Positions 17,562 to 27,382 of a stretch of DNA of 64,000 nucleotides are shown here, in pieces; the first letter of the stretch is position 1; every line of letters begins with the position of its first letter. Under the pieces are notes generated by a model. It saw only the letters and a list, made by a program, of their open reading frames with translations. It was not told the origin of the DNA and made no database searches. A program made the position numbers and the translations under genes. Where the stretch lies: NCBI RefSeq assembly GCF_008692605.1, contig NZ_LFCT01000014.1, forward strand, positions 1 to 64,000. Direction: 5' to 3'. Source of the DNA: Sphingobium estronivorans. GTDB lineage: Bacteria > Pseudomonadota > Alphaproteobacteria > Sphingomonadales > Sphingomonadaceae.

Positions 17562-18707
17562 ATGAAGGTTGCTCTGGTGTTCGGGACGCGCCCGGAGGCG
17601 ATCAAGCTGTTTCCCGTAATCCATGCGCTGCGGGCACGGGACAATGTGGAGACGCGCGTGATCGTGACCGCGCAGCATCGCGGCCTGCTGGATCAGGTGC
17701 TGGAGATTGCCGGCATCGTGCCCGACATCGACCTGGACGTGATGACGCCCAACCAGACGCTGGACGGCCTCACCGCGAAGCTGATCGTCGAACTGGGGCA
17801 TGCCTTCGACGCGGAAAGGCCCGACCGCGTGGTGGTGCATGGCGACACGCTGACCACCATGGTCGCCAGCCTGGCCGCCTATTACCGCAAGATTCCGGTC
17901 GCCCATGTCGAGGCGGGTCTGCGCAGCGGCGATATTCACCATCCCTGGCCCGAGGAGGTGAACCGCCGCGTCGTCGCCTGCATCGCCGACATGAACTTTG
18001 CCCCGACTGAGGGCGCTGCCAACGCCCTGCTGGCCGAAAATCGCGCGCCGGGGAGCGTCCATGTCACCGGCAATACCGTCATCGACGCCCTGCTGGCGAC
18101 GCGGCGGCGCGTGCTGGCCGAGCCTGCTCTTGCCGCCGGTCTCGACAATCTCGCCCGGCGATTCGAGGGCAAGCGCATTGTCGCCGTCACCAGCCACCGC
18201 CGCGAGAATTTCGGCGGCGGCATGGAAGCCATCGCTCGCGCCATCGCCGAGATCGCGAGCCGCCCGGATGTGGCGGTGATCTTCCCTGTCCACCCCAATC
18301 CCAATGTCCGCCCGGTGATGGACGCGGTGCTGGCGGATAAGCCCAATGTCGCGATGATCGAGCCGCTGGACTATCCCCATTTCGTCCGATTGCTCGATCT
18401 CAGCCATCTTGTTCTCACCGACAGCGGCGGCGTGCAGGAGGAAGCGCCCTCGCTCGGCAAGCCGGTTCTTGTCATGCGCGAGACGACCGAGCGACCCGAA
18501 GGCGTTTTGGCGGGAACGGCAAAGCTGGTCGGCACCGACCGCGCCGCCATCGTGCGCTCCGTGTTCGAGTTGCTCGACGACGAGGCCGCCTACACCGCCA
18601 TGTCCCGCGCCCATAACCCCTTTGGCGACGGCCATGCGGCGGAGCGGATCGCGGATGTCATCGCCGCCAGCGCCAGAACGCAAAAGGATTGGCACGAGGC
18701 CGCCTGA
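17562..18707 (+). CDS. wecB: UDP-N-acetylglucosamine 2-epimerase (non-hydrolysing)
   Basis: 381 residues starting MKVALVFGTRPEAIKLFPVI, the classic WecB N-terminus. It has HVEAGLRSGDIHHPWPEE, SHRRENFG and DSGGVQEEAPSLGKPVLVMR. It converts UDP-GlcNAc to UDP-ManNAc. AGGGG lies 7 nt before ATG 17562 (ATG 17559 is adjacent and also possible). The dehydrogenase that oxidises its product is encoded 74 bp downstream. Confidence 0.93.
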   Translation: MKVALVFGTRPEAIKLFPVIHALRARDNVETRVIVTAQHRGLLDQVLEIAGIVPDIDLDVMTPNQTLDGLTAKLIVELGHAFDAERPDRVVVHGDTLTTMVASLAAYYRKIPVAHVEAGLRSGDIHHPWPEEVNRRVVACIADMNFAPTEGAANALLAENRAPGSVHVTGNTVIDALLATRRRVLAEPALAAGLDNLARRFEGKRIVAVTSHRRENFGGGMEAIARAIAEIASRPDVAVIFPVHPNPNVRPVMDAVLADKPNVAMIEPLDYPHFVRLLDLSHLVLTDSGGVQEEAPSLGKPVLVMRETTERPEGVLAGTAKLVGTDRAAIVRSVFELLDDEAAYTAMSRAHNPFGDGHAAERIADVIAASARTQKDWHEAA

Positions 18708-18781
18708 TCCCGGCCGTTACCGAAATTTTCAGCATTTCCAGTCAGAAACCGATCGAAATCATCGACTTTCCAGGATGGCCC

Positions 18782-20077
18782 ATGCCTCTCGACAAGCTCC
18801 AGCAGAAGGTTTCCGTCATCGGCCTTGGCTATATCGGCCTGCCGACCGCCGCGCTCATCGCCCGTGGCGGGGCGCAGGTGGTGGGCGTCGACGTCAGCGC
18901 CCATGTGGTGGACACGGTCAATTCGGGCCGCGTCCATATCGAGGAAGTGGATCTCGACGGCCTGGTGCAGGGCGTGGTTTCGCGCGGTAATCTGCGTGCC
19001 AGCCTGCATGTCGAACCGAGCGACGTGTTCATCATCGCCGTCCCGACTCCGGTGGCGGAGGATCGCGCGCCCGACATCGGCTATGTCCTGAAGGCCGCCC
19101 GCACCGTTGCGGAGGTATTGAAGGCCGGCGATACGGTGATCCTTGAATCCACCTCCCCGGTAGGCACCACCGAAGCCATGCGCGACCTCTTTGCCGAACT
19201 GCGTCCGGACCTCAAAATGCCGGGGCAGGGGACTGCGGGCGACATCGCCATCGCCTATTGTCCGGAACGCGTCCTTCCCGGCCGGATATTGGTCGAACTG
19301 ATCGACAATGACCGCTGCATCGGCGGTATCACGCCGCGCTGCGCCCGCAAGGCGCTGGGCTTCTACCGCCAGTTCGTGCGCGGCGCCTGCATCACCACCA
19401 GCGCCCGCGCGGCGGAAATGGTGAAGCTGGTCGAAAACAGCTTCCGCGACGTCAACATCGCCTTCGCCAACGAACTGAGCGTCATTGCCGAGCGCATGGA
19501 CATCGATGTCTGGGAAGTCATTCGCCTCGCCAACCGTCACCCGCGCGTGAATATCCTGCAACCCGGCCCCGGCGTGGGCGGCCATTGCATCGCGGTCGAC
19601 CCCTGGTTCATCGTCCATGGCGACCCGGAAAACAGCCGACTCATCCGCACGGCCCGCGAAGTCAATGACGGCAAGACCGACCATGTCGTCGCCAAGGCGT
19701 CCGACCTCATCGACGAATTTCCGGGCGAGGAGATCGCTTGCCTCGGCCTCGCCTTCAAGGCGAATATCGACGACTTCCGCGAAAGCCCGGCTGTGAAGGT
19801 CGCAGCCCGCCTCGCGAAGCGCTATGGCCGCCGGGTCAAACTGGTCGAACCCTACGCCCATGACCTGCCGATGGAGTTTGCCGGAACCGGTGCGGAACTG
19901 ATCGATCTCGATACGGCTCTGGAACAATGTGGCGTGTTCGTCATTCTTGTCGATCATGATATGTTCAAATCGGTTCCGGTGGACGAGCGTTTCGGCAAGG
20001 CGGTCTACGACACTCGTGGTGTCTGGCCCGATCAACCGCGTCGCATCGTCCCGGATCAGGCCCGCATCGCCCTGTGA
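18782..20077 (+). CDS. wecC: UDP-N-acetyl-D-mannosamine dehydrogenase
   Basis: 431 residues from ATG 18782. NAD-binding VIGLGYIGLPTAALIA follows a short N-terminus. ESTSPVGTT, the helix AAEMVKLVENSFRDVNIAFANE and the catalytic Cys in PGPGVGGHCIAVDPWF are present. It is distinct from ugd at 16083 in length and sequence and resembles WecC/WbpO. With WecB it would make UDP-ManNAcA for a surface polysaccharide. No Wzx, Wzy or glycosyltransferase genes are nearby. Confidence 0.9.
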   Translation: MPLDKLQQKVSVIGLGYIGLPTAALIARGGAQVVGVDVSAHVVDTVNSGRVHIEEVDLDGLVQGVVSRGNLRASLHVEPSDVFIIAVPTPVAEDRAPDIGYVLKAARTVAEVLKAGDTVILESTSPVGTTEAMRDLFAELRPDLKMPGQGTAGDIAIAYCPERVLPGRILVELIDNDRCIGGITPRCARKALGFYRQFVRGACITTSARAAEMVKLVENSFRDVNIAFANELSVIAERMDIDVWEVIRLANRHPRVNILQPGPGVGGHCIAVDPWFIVHGDPENSRLIRTAREVNDGKTDHVVAKASDLIDEFPGEEIACLGLAFKANIDDFRESPAVKVAARLAKRYGRRVKLVEPYAHDLPMEFAGTGAELIDLDTALEQCGVFVILVDHDMFKSVPVDERFGKAVYDTRGVWPDQPRRIVPDQARIAL

Positions 20078-20211
20078 CGGGTCCTGTGATGGGCCATGTG
20101 AAGGGGCAGGCCCATGCCCTACAGGTTGCCATCGCCTTTCCACGCCGTTAACCCCGGCCCGAACGGCAGGCTTTTCGCGTGCCGCCTGAAAAGTGCGGGG
20201 ATTTTAACGGC

Positions 20212-20922
20212 ATGAACCGGCCGATTGACAGCAAGAGCCCGACATTGGCCGCGATAATGGCCTGCGCGCTGCTCGGTGCCTGTTCGACCGTGGAGGATGC
20301 GCCCAAGGGGGAGGCGGCCTATGCCGCCATACCGCCAGCCCCAGCCGTTGGCATGGATTACCGCATCTCTTCCGACGACGTGCTGCGCATCCAGGTTTAT
20401 CATGAGCCTGACCTGTCGCTGGAGGACGCGCAGGTGACGGCGGCGGGCATGGTCCGCATGCCGCTGATCGGGGACGTGTCGGTCGCCGGGCTTTCCGCCA
20501 GCGAGGCGTCGGACGTCATCGCCGGGCGATTGGGGGAGCGCTATCTCGTCTCGCCGCAGGTGACGGTGTTCGTGAAGAAGGCAGCCGGCCGTCGCATCAC
20601 TGTGGACGGCGAGGTGCGCGAACCCGGCCTCTTCCCCATCGACGGACGCATGGGCCTGCTTCAGGCGGTCGCTCTTGCCAAGGGGCCGTCACGGCTCGCC
20701 AGCCTGGGCCAGATCGTCGTGGTGCGGCAGGCCGATGGCCAGCGCAAGGCGGCGATGTTCGACCTTTCCGCCATCCGCAAGGGGGAGGCGCCCGATCCGG
20801 AAATCCTGCCCGGCGACACCGTGATCGTCGGCCTGTCGCGGGCGAAGGCGATATTGGGCGGGGCGTTGCTGGCGATTCCGGCGGTGGGCGTGGGCTTCAT
20901 CGCGCTGGACGGAGGACGGTAA
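20212..20922 (+). CDS. Polysaccharide export (OPX/Wza-like) lipoprotein
   Basis: 236 residues from ATG 20212, with a lipobox ending at Cys24 (LLGAC). The Poly_export domain follows (YRISSDDVLRIQVYHEPDLS, then AGMVRMPLIGDVSVAGLSASE), then a SLBB-type segment (GRRITVDGEVREPGLFPI) and a C-terminal hydrophobic stretch. OPX proteins form the outer-membrane exit for capsular or exopolysaccharide. Stop and next start overlap (TAATG), so it is translationally coupled to the Wzc-like kinase. Confidence 0.9.
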   Translation: MNRPIDSKSPTLAAIMACALLGACSTVEDAPKGEAAYAAIPPAPAVGMDYRISSDDVLRIQVYHEPDLSLEDAQVTAAGMVRMPLIGDVSVAGLSASEASDVIAGRLGERYLVSPQVTVFVKKAAGRRITVDGEVREPGLFPIDGRMGLLQAVALAKGPSRLASLGQIVVVRQADGQRKAAMFDLSAIRKGEAPDPEILPGDTVIVGLSRAKAILGGALLAIPAVGVGFIALDGGR

Positions 20923-23036
20923 TGGCGGGTCCGGGCCTTCTGATCGACGCCGACAGCGCCGCCATGACGATGGAAGGGCGCGCCGCGCGCTTTGCCGCAG
21001 GGACCAGCGCGGCTTGGGTGGCGATCCGGCGGCATCGCATCATCCTGTTCGCCACCATGGCGCTCTGCCTGCTGGCGGGGGTGGTATTCATCCTGCTGTC
21101 GACCCCGGATTATCGAGCGACGGCCTCGGTCGAGGTGGAGGATGTGCCTGCCGGTGCCGCGGGCGCCCCCACCGCGCAGAGGCAGGTCACGCCGACCGAC
21201 AATGAAGCGATGATGCAGACGGAACTGGAAGTGCTGCGCAGCCGCGCCCTGGCGGAGGATGTGGCGCGCGAACTGGCGCTGGTCGGCAGCCGGACTTTCT
21301 TCGACGGCATGAACGTTAGGCGGCCCGATCGCGGCTCCGGCTCGCTCAGCCAGCGACAGGTCGAAACGGAGAAGGTCGTCGGCCTGCTGCGCGACAATCT
21401 GAAGGTCGAACTGCCCGGCAAATCGCGGGTCATCCGCATCGGTTTCACCAGCGCCAATCCGGTGCTTTCGGCGCGGGTGGCCAACAGCTATGCCGACAGC
21501 CTGATTCGCGCCGATCTGAAGAGGGGCTTCGAATCCGGTGTGCAGGCGCGGCGTTTCTTGCTGGGAGAGTTGGACGGCGCGCGCAAGGATCTGGAGCGGG
21601 CGGAACGCGATCTGGCCGTCTATGCGGCCAATGCCGGGGCGATGGTCCCCTCCGAAACGAAGGAAGGCGACGGTGCTGATGCGCCGCCCGAAGGGAGTAC
21701 CGTCACCCGTCTTGCCCAGCTCAACGCTTTCCGTGCCCAAGCGACCGCGGATCGGATCGCCGCGCAGAAACGCTGGGAAAGCGCGCGCATGTCCAGCGTG
21801 GAAACCCTGCCCGAAGTGCTGAACAACGGCGCGATGCAGCAGATTATGACGGACCGGGCGCAGGCCCGCGCGCAGGTCGTGCAGGAACGGCAGTTCCGCA
21901 AGGATGCCCATCCCGAAATGCGCGAGGCCCGTGCCCGGCTGGCGGCGCTGGACGATCAGGCGACGGCGATGGCGGGCACGATCCGCGCCTCGCTCAAGGA
22001 ACAATATGACGTCGCCGTCCATGGCGAAAAGCAGATCCAGTCGGAAATCGCCAAGGTCGAGCGACAGGCCCAGACCGAGCGTGGGCGCGGCGTGCAGATG
22101 AGCATATTGGAGCGGCAGGTCGATACCTACCGCCTGCTGCATGACAGCCTGCTCCAGCGCTATCGCGACATGGCGTCGCAGGCCGGCTTCCAGGCCGGGC
22201 GCATCCAGCCGCTCGACCGGGCGGCGGTGCCATCGCGTCCTTCCTCGCCCAATATCGGCGTCACCATGCTGCTGGCCTCGCTGGGCGGATTGGTGCTGGG
22301 GCTGATGGCCGTGGCCGGGCGGCATATTTTCGACGATGCGGTGACGTCCGCCGATACGCTGGCGGAGCGGGTGAACCTGCCGTTGCTGGGCGCAGTCCCT
22401 GCGGGGGAGAAACCGGCGGCGGAGATTTTCGCGCCCATGGCCTCCTCGCTGCTGCTCGGATCGGCGGCGGGCCTGCCGCGCTCGATCCTTGTCACCAGCG
22501 CGCAGGAAGGCGAGGGGAAGTCCTCCACCCTGTATGCGCTGGCGAAAGCACTGGCAAAACTCGAAAAGCGGGTGTTGGTGATCGACGCGGATATGCGGCG
22601 GCCCAAACAGCACAGCCTGTTCGGCGTCGCGCCCAGCCGAGGGATCAGCGAATTGATGACCGGCCAGGCGAAGATCGACGAGGCGATCGTCGAAAGCGGC
22701 GTGCCGGGCATCTCCCTGCTCCCCTGCGGCGCGATTCCACCCAATCCGGCGGAACTGCTCGTCACTCCGGCCATGGATTCGCTGCTGGCGACGGTGCGCG
22801 AACGCTATGACACGGTGCTGATCGACGCGCCGCCCATTCTCGGCCTGTCGGACGCGTCATTGCTTGCCGCGAAGGCGCAGGTGACGCTGCTGGTGGTCGA
22901 ATGGGGCCGCAACCATCATGGTGGGCTGCGCGTCGCCGTGGATCGCCTGCGCCGCGCTGGAGGCGCGATCATCGGCGCCATCCTGACCAAGCAGCAGGGC
23001 AGGGCGTTCGAATATGACTATCACCGGGGCGGATAG
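20922..23036 (+). CDS. Wzc-like polysaccharide co-polymerase / tyrosine autokinase
   Basis: 704 residues. A Wzz domain has membrane helices near residues 45-65 (IILFATMALCLLAGVVFILL) and 445-465 (MLLASLGGLVLGLMAVAG), with a periplasmic coiled coil between. A cytoplasmic BY-kinase domain carries Walker A SAQEGEGKSS near residue 526, A' RVLVIDADMRRP and Walker B DTVLIDAPP. The C-terminal tyrosine cluster is minimal (EYDYHRGG). It sets chain length and pairs with the OPX protein. The kinase is fused to the Wzz part, unlike the split form of many Gram-positives. Confidence 0.92.
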   Translation: MAGPGLLIDADSAAMTMEGRAARFAAGTSAAWVAIRRHRIILFATMALCLLAGVVFILLSTPDYRATASVEVEDVPAGAAGAPTAQRQVTPTDNEAMMQTELEVLRSRALAEDVARELALVGSRTFFDGMNVRRPDRGSGSLSQRQVETEKVVGLLRDNLKVELPGKSRVIRIGFTSANPVLSARVANSYADSLIRADLKRGFESGVQARRFLLGELDGARKDLERAERDLAVYAANAGAMVPSETKEGDGADAPPEGSTVTRLAQLNAFRAQATADRIAAQKRWESARMSSVETLPEVLNNGAMQQIMTDRAQARAQVVQERQFRKDAHPEMREARARLAALDDQATAMAGTIRASLKEQYDVAVHGEKQIQSEIAKVERQAQTERGRGVQMSILERQVDTYRLLHDSLLQRYRDMASQAGFQAGRIQPLDRAAVPSRPSSPNIGVTMLLASLGGLVLGLMAVAGRHIFDDAVTSADTLAERVNLPLLGAVPAGEKPAAEIFAPMASSLLLGSAAGLPRSILVTSAQEGEGKSSTLYALAKALAKLEKRVLVIDADMRRPKQHSLFGVAPSRGISELMTGQAKIDEAIVESGVPGISLLPCGAIPPNPAELLVTPAMDSLLATVRERYDTVLIDAPPILGLSDASLLAAKAQVTLLVVEWGRNHHGGLRVAVDRLRRAGGAIIGAILTKQQGRAFEYDYHRGG

Positions 23037-23120
23037 GACAGGGGGCCTTGCGCGATGGGTTTTGATCGCATCTGAGCGCTGCACTGCACTCCCATTCTTT
23101 GACCTTACTCCCATAAGGAA

Positions 23121-23148
23121 AGGGTCGAGAACCGCTGTTCCCGACCCT
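23121..23148 (-). terminator. Rho-independent terminator of the purSQ transcript
   Basis: On the minus strand AGGGUCGGGAAC pairs with GUUCUCGACCCU around AGCG, a 12-bp stem whose one non-Watson-Crick pair is G-U; the plus-strand version has an A-C mismatch there instead. A TTTCCTT stretch follows on the minus strand. Orientation therefore favours purQ. Confidence 0.7.
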
Positions 23149-23149
23149 C

Positions 23150-23176
23150 AATCCTGTCAATCCTGTCAGTTCTGTC
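23150..23176. repeat. 9-bp tandem repeat x3
   Basis: AATCCTGTC, AATCCTGTC, AGTTCTGTC in a row in the non-coding gap between the wzc-like gene and purQ. Function unknown. Confidence 0.8.
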
Positions 23177-23204
23177 GCCCGCATCCATCGGGCGATCCGG
23201 CGGC

Positions 23205-23879
23205 TCAGGCGCGGGCCATCAGCCCTTCGACCAGCCCCTCGAACAGCCGCCGACCATCGGTCGTGCCATGGGCTGCCTCGATCACCCGCTCGGGATGCGG
23301 CATCATGCCCAGCACATTGCCGGCCTCGTTGAGGATGCCCGCAATGTTCCGCGCCGAACCGTTGACGCTTTCCGCATAGCGCAGCGCCACGCGGCCTTCG
23401 CCTTCCAGACGGTCCAGCGTTTCGGCGTCGGCGAAATAATTGCCGTCATGGTGCGCCACCGGGAAGCTGATCGACTCACCGGCATCATAGCGGCTGGTGA
23501 AGGCGCTCTGCGCGTTCTCGACCGTCAGCGCGACGTCGCGGCAGACGAAGTGCCCACCCGCGTTGCGCAGCAGCGCGCCGGGCAGCAGGCCGGTTTCGGT
23601 CAGCACCTGGAAGCCGTTGCAAATGCCCAGCACATAGGCACCCCGGTCGGCCGCCTTCGCCACGGCCTGCATCACGGGGGAACGGGCTGCCATCGCGCCG
23701 GAGCGCAGATAGTCGCCGTAGGAAAAGCCGCCCGGCACGCCGATCAGGTCGAGATCGTCGGGCAGTTCCGTGTCGCGGTGCCAGATCATGGCGGGCTTCG
23801 CGCCGGTCGCCGCCTCGAACGCCACGGCGAGGTCGCGGTCGCAATTGCTGCCGGGGAAGACGATGACGGCGCTCTTCAT
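23205..23879 (-). CDS. purQ: Phosphoribosylformylglycinamidine synthase, glutaminase subunit
   Basis: 224 residues of class I glutamine amidotransferase: [13 protein letters not shown]-terminus, nucleophile Cys in [11 protein letters not shown], and the His-x-Glu of [10 protein letters not shown]. PurQ supplies ammonia to PurL in the fourth step of purine synthesis. It lies 3 bp after purS, as in other alphaproteobacteria with the three-subunit enzyme. purL is not in the window. Confidence 0.96.
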   Translation of the reverse strand: MKSAVIVFPGSNCDRDLAVAFEAATGAKPAMIWHRDTELPDDLDLIGVPGGFSYGDYLRSGAMAARSPVMQAVAKAADRGAYVLGICNGFQVLTETGLLPGALLRNAGGHFVCRDVALTVENAQSAFTSRYDAGESISFPVAHHDGNYFADAETLDRLEGEGRVALRYAESVNGSARNIAGILNEAGNVLGMMPHPERVIEAAHGTTDGRRLFEGLVEGLMARA

Positions 23880-23882
23880 GGC

Positions 23883-24116
23883 TCAGGCCACCTTTTCGAT
23901 GCGGTAGTTTTCGATCACCGTGTTTGCCAGCAGCTTGCGGCACATGGCGTCGATATCCTCATCGCTGGTACCGTCGGCGAGGTCGAGCTCGATCAGCTTG
24001 CCCGCGCGCACGTCATTGACGCCGCCAAAGCCAAGGCCGTCGAGCGCGTGGTGGATCGCCTTGCCCTGCGGGTCGAGGACACCGCCCTTGAGGGTGACGA
24101 AGATGCGGGCTTTCAT
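23883..24116 (-). CDS. purS: Phosphoribosylformylglycinamidine synthase subunit PurS
   Basis: 77 residues starting MKARIFVTLKGGVLDPQGKA, the standard PurS start; the family length is about 80. It bridges PurL and PurQ in the FGAM synthase complex. I chose ATG 24116 over an upstream in-frame start because it matches the family N-terminus. Confidence 0.95.
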   Translation of the reverse strand: MKARIFVTLKGGVLDPQGKAIHHALDGLGFGGVNDVRAGKLIELDLADGTSDEDIDAMCRKLLANTVIENYRIEKVA

Positions 24117-24271
24117 GGGGCAGGAAACTCCGTAAACTTGCCTTTGGCGCACCCCCTAGTCCCGTGCGCGCGCTCAGGCAAGGCATTATGCTTTTCGCGG
24201 TGGTCGTCCTTCCCATGGCCGACCGGCAAAAGCCGCTCCCCTTTGCGCCGCCCATGCTTTAGGCGGGCGTC

Positions 24272-25024
24272 ATGAACCCGGAATATCTTTATTATTTTTG
24301 CGCCATTATCGCCGTCATCCTGTCCGGTCTCGCCAAGGGCGGCTTTGCGGGCGTCGGCGCGCTCGCCATGCCGATCATGGCGCTGGGCGTCGATCCGGTG
24401 CGGGGCGCGGCGATCATGTTGCCGATCCTCATCCTTCAGGATGCCGTGAGCGTATGGGCGTTCCGGCATAGTTGGGACCGGCATGTCCTGGCCGTGATGC
24501 TGCCGGGCATGGCGATGGGGGTTGCCATCGGCTATTTCTTTGCGGCGCAGGTGCCGGAAACGGCGGTGTTGGGCGTGCTCGGGCTGATTTCGACGCTGTT
24601 CGGCCTGCAACGGCTCTGGGTCGAGCGCGGTGGGCAGATCGTGCTGCCGTCCACCTCGCCCAATTGGGTTGGCGTGCTGTTTGGCGTGGCCAGTGGCTTT
24701 ACCAGCCAGATCGCCCATGCGGGATCGCCGCCCTTCCAGATGTGGGTGCTGCCCAAGCGCCTGCCCCGCGACGTTCTGGTGGGAACGACGGCGATTGCCT
24801 TTGCGGTGATGAACTGGATGAAGGTGCCCGCTTATGCTGCGCTGGGGCAATTCACGCGGGCCAATCTGCTGGCGACGGCGATGCTGGTGCCGGTGGCGGT
24901 GGCCGCGACCTTCGCGGGAGTGGTGCTGGTGCGCCGGGTCGATCCCGCGCGTTTTTACGCGCTGATCTATGTCCTGATGGTGCTGTTGGGAATCAAGCTG
25001 ATGGCGGATGCGCTGCTCGCCTGA
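24272..25024 (+). CDS. TauE/SafE (TSUP) family membrane transporter
   Basis: 250 residues, mostly hydrophobic, with about seven to eight helices and the family's small-residue N-terminal motif (LSGLAKGGFAGVGALAMP) repeated in the second half (ASGFTSQIAHAGSPPFQMW). TSUP proteins move sulfite, sulfoacetate or related anions. It lies between the purSQ and purC genes on the opposite strand, so there is no operon clue to the substrate. Confidence 0.88.
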   Translation: MNPEYLYYFCAIIAVILSGLAKGGFAGVGALAMPIMALGVDPVRGAAIMLPILILQDAVSVWAFRHSWDRHVLAVMLPGMAMGVAIGYFFAAQVPETAVLGVLGLISTLFGLQRLWVERGGQIVLPSTSPNWVGVLFGVASGFTSQIAHAGSPPFQMWVLPKRLPRDVLVGTTAIAFAVMNWMKVPAYAALGQFTRANLLATAMLVPVAVAATFAGVVLVRRVDPARFYALIYVLMVLLGIKLMADALLA

Positions 25025-25042
25025 GCAGCGCATCCCGCCGGA

Positions 25043-25825
<783 letters not shown>

Positions 25826-25845
25826 GCGCGCTTCCTGTCTTCCCA

Positions 25846-25901
25846 AAAAAGAAATGTGCCCCGGCAAACGCGAATCGGAAAGGATCAGCGGGTGCCGGGG
25901 C
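25846..25901 (-). terminator. Probable terminator of the otsB-GH15-otsA operon
   Basis: GCCCCGGCA (25858-25866) pairs with TGCCGGGGC (25893-25901), a perfect 9-bp stem with a long 26-nt loop. On the minus strand it is followed by CATTTCTTTTTT, a good T-tract, 67 bp past the otsA stop and just before purC. Confidence 0.6.
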
Positions 25902-25968
25902 TGCTTGGGCTGGCCCTTAGACCAAAAGGGGCAGGGGTGCAAATGGATGGGTTTTGGCGAGCGACCCG

Positions 25969-27372
25969 TCAGGCGGTTTCGATTTCCGTCTTCTCCGCGC
26001 CATTGCGTTCGACGGCCATCAATCGCGCGGTGAAGTTTTTCCGCCACCAGCTGATGTCCTGCGCTTCGACGCAGTCCATCATCGCGCGCCAGCGGCGTTT
26101 GCGTTCATCGAGCGGCATGGACAGGGCGCGGTTGATGGCGTCGGACATTTCTTCGGGGCTGTAGGGATTGATAAGCAGCGCTTCCTTGAGTTGCGTCGCA
26201 GCTCCCGCAAAGCGCGATAGGACAAGAACGCCCGGATTTTCGGGATCCTGTGCCGCGACATATTCCTTGGCCACCAAATTCATGCCGTCGCGCAGCGGTG
26301 TCACCAGCCCGATCCGCGCGGCTCGGTAAATCCCGGCCAGCTTGTCGCGTGGATAGCCCTGATTGACATAGCGGATCGGGGTCCAGTCGACATCGCTATA
26401 TTCGCCGTTGATCCGTCCGGCTATGGCATCCAGCGTCGCGCGGATATGCTGATAGCTCTCCACCTCCCCGCGCGACGGTGGGGCGATCTGGGTCAGCACG
26501 ACATTGCGATGCTGTTCGGGACGGTCCTTCAGGAAACGCGCATAGCCGTTGAACCGCTCCTCCAGGCCCTTGCTATAATCGAGCCGGTCGACCCCCACGA
26601 TCATCGCACGGTCCTGCAAGGATCGGCGGACCTTTTCGTACATATCCTTGGCGGGTTCGCTGACGGCGGCCTGGGCGAATTCCTGCGCATTGATGCCGAT
26701 CGGGCAGGCGATGGCCTGGATGGTCCGGTTGCCCAGCGTCACATAATCGCCGTCGACCGTGCCGTTCATTTCGCGTTCGATATAATGGCGGAAGGATTCC
26801 AGCCATTCTTCCGTATGGAAGCCCACGACGTCATAAGCGAACAACGTCTGGACGAGCTTGGTATGGTGGGGCAGCGAAACCAACAGGCGCGTGGGCGGCC
26901 AGGGGATATGCAGGAAGAAGCCCATGCGGTTTTCATGGCCGCGGTCGCGCAGCATCTGGCCGAGCGGGATCATGTGATAGTCCTGAACCCAGATGACGTC
27001 TTCCGGTTCTATCAGGGGGCTGGTGGTGTCCGCGAAACGCTGGTTGACGCGGTTGTAGCCGCCCTCGAAATCGCGCTCATATTCGGCAAGGTCGATGCGG
27101 AAGTGGAACAGCGGCCAGAGCGTCTTGTTGGCATAGCCATTATAATATTCGTCGACATCCTGTTCTTCGAGGTCGATGGTCGCGGTCTTGACGCCTTCAT
27201 CCTCCGCAAAACCGATCTGTCCCGTGAAATTTTCGGTGACTTCCCCGGACCAGCCGAACCAGATGCCCCGGCTTTCGCGCAGGGCTTGGGACAGGGCGAC
27301 CGCAAGACCGCCCTGATTGCCGTTCTTGCCCGGGCGACTGACCCTGTTGGAAATGACTATAAGTCGGCTCAT
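25969..27372 (-). CDS. otsA: Trehalose-6-phosphate synthase
   Basis: 467 residues, GT20 family: N-terminal [46 protein letters not shown] and [15 protein letters not shown]. It makes trehalose-6-phosphate from UDP-glucose and glucose-6-phosphate, for osmotic and desiccation protection. ATG 27372 is chosen over an upstream GTG at 27381. It is last in a minus-strand operon, 10 bp after the GH15 gene. Confidence 0.95.
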   Translation of the reverse strand: MSRLIVISNRVSRPGKNGNQGGLAVALSQALRESRGIWFGWSGEVTENFTGQIGFAEDEGVKTATIDLEEQDVDEYYNGYANKTLWPLFHFRIDLAEYERDFEGGYNRVNQRFADTTSPLIEPEDVIWVQDYHMIPLGQMLRDRGHENRMGFFLHIPWPPTRLLVSLPHHTKLVQTLFAYDVVGFHTEEWLESFRHYIEREMNGTVDGDYVTLGNRTIQAIACPIGINAQEFAQAAVSEPAKDMYEKVRRSLQDRAMIVGVDRLDYSKGLEERFNGYARFLKDRPEQHRNVVLTQIAPPSRGEVESYQHIRATLDAIAGRINGEYSDVDWTPIRYVNQGYPRDKLAGIYRAARIGLVTPLRDGMNLVAKEYVAAQDPENPGVLVLSRFAGAATQLKEALLINPYSPEEMSDAINRALSMPLDERKRRWRAMMDCVEAQDISWWRKNFTARLMAVERNGAEKTEIETA

Positions 27373-27382
27373 CGCAGGCACC

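Noticed and set aside
23150-23176. CRISPR-like repeats
   Set aside because: Three contiguous 9-bp units without spacers; far too short and no cas genes.
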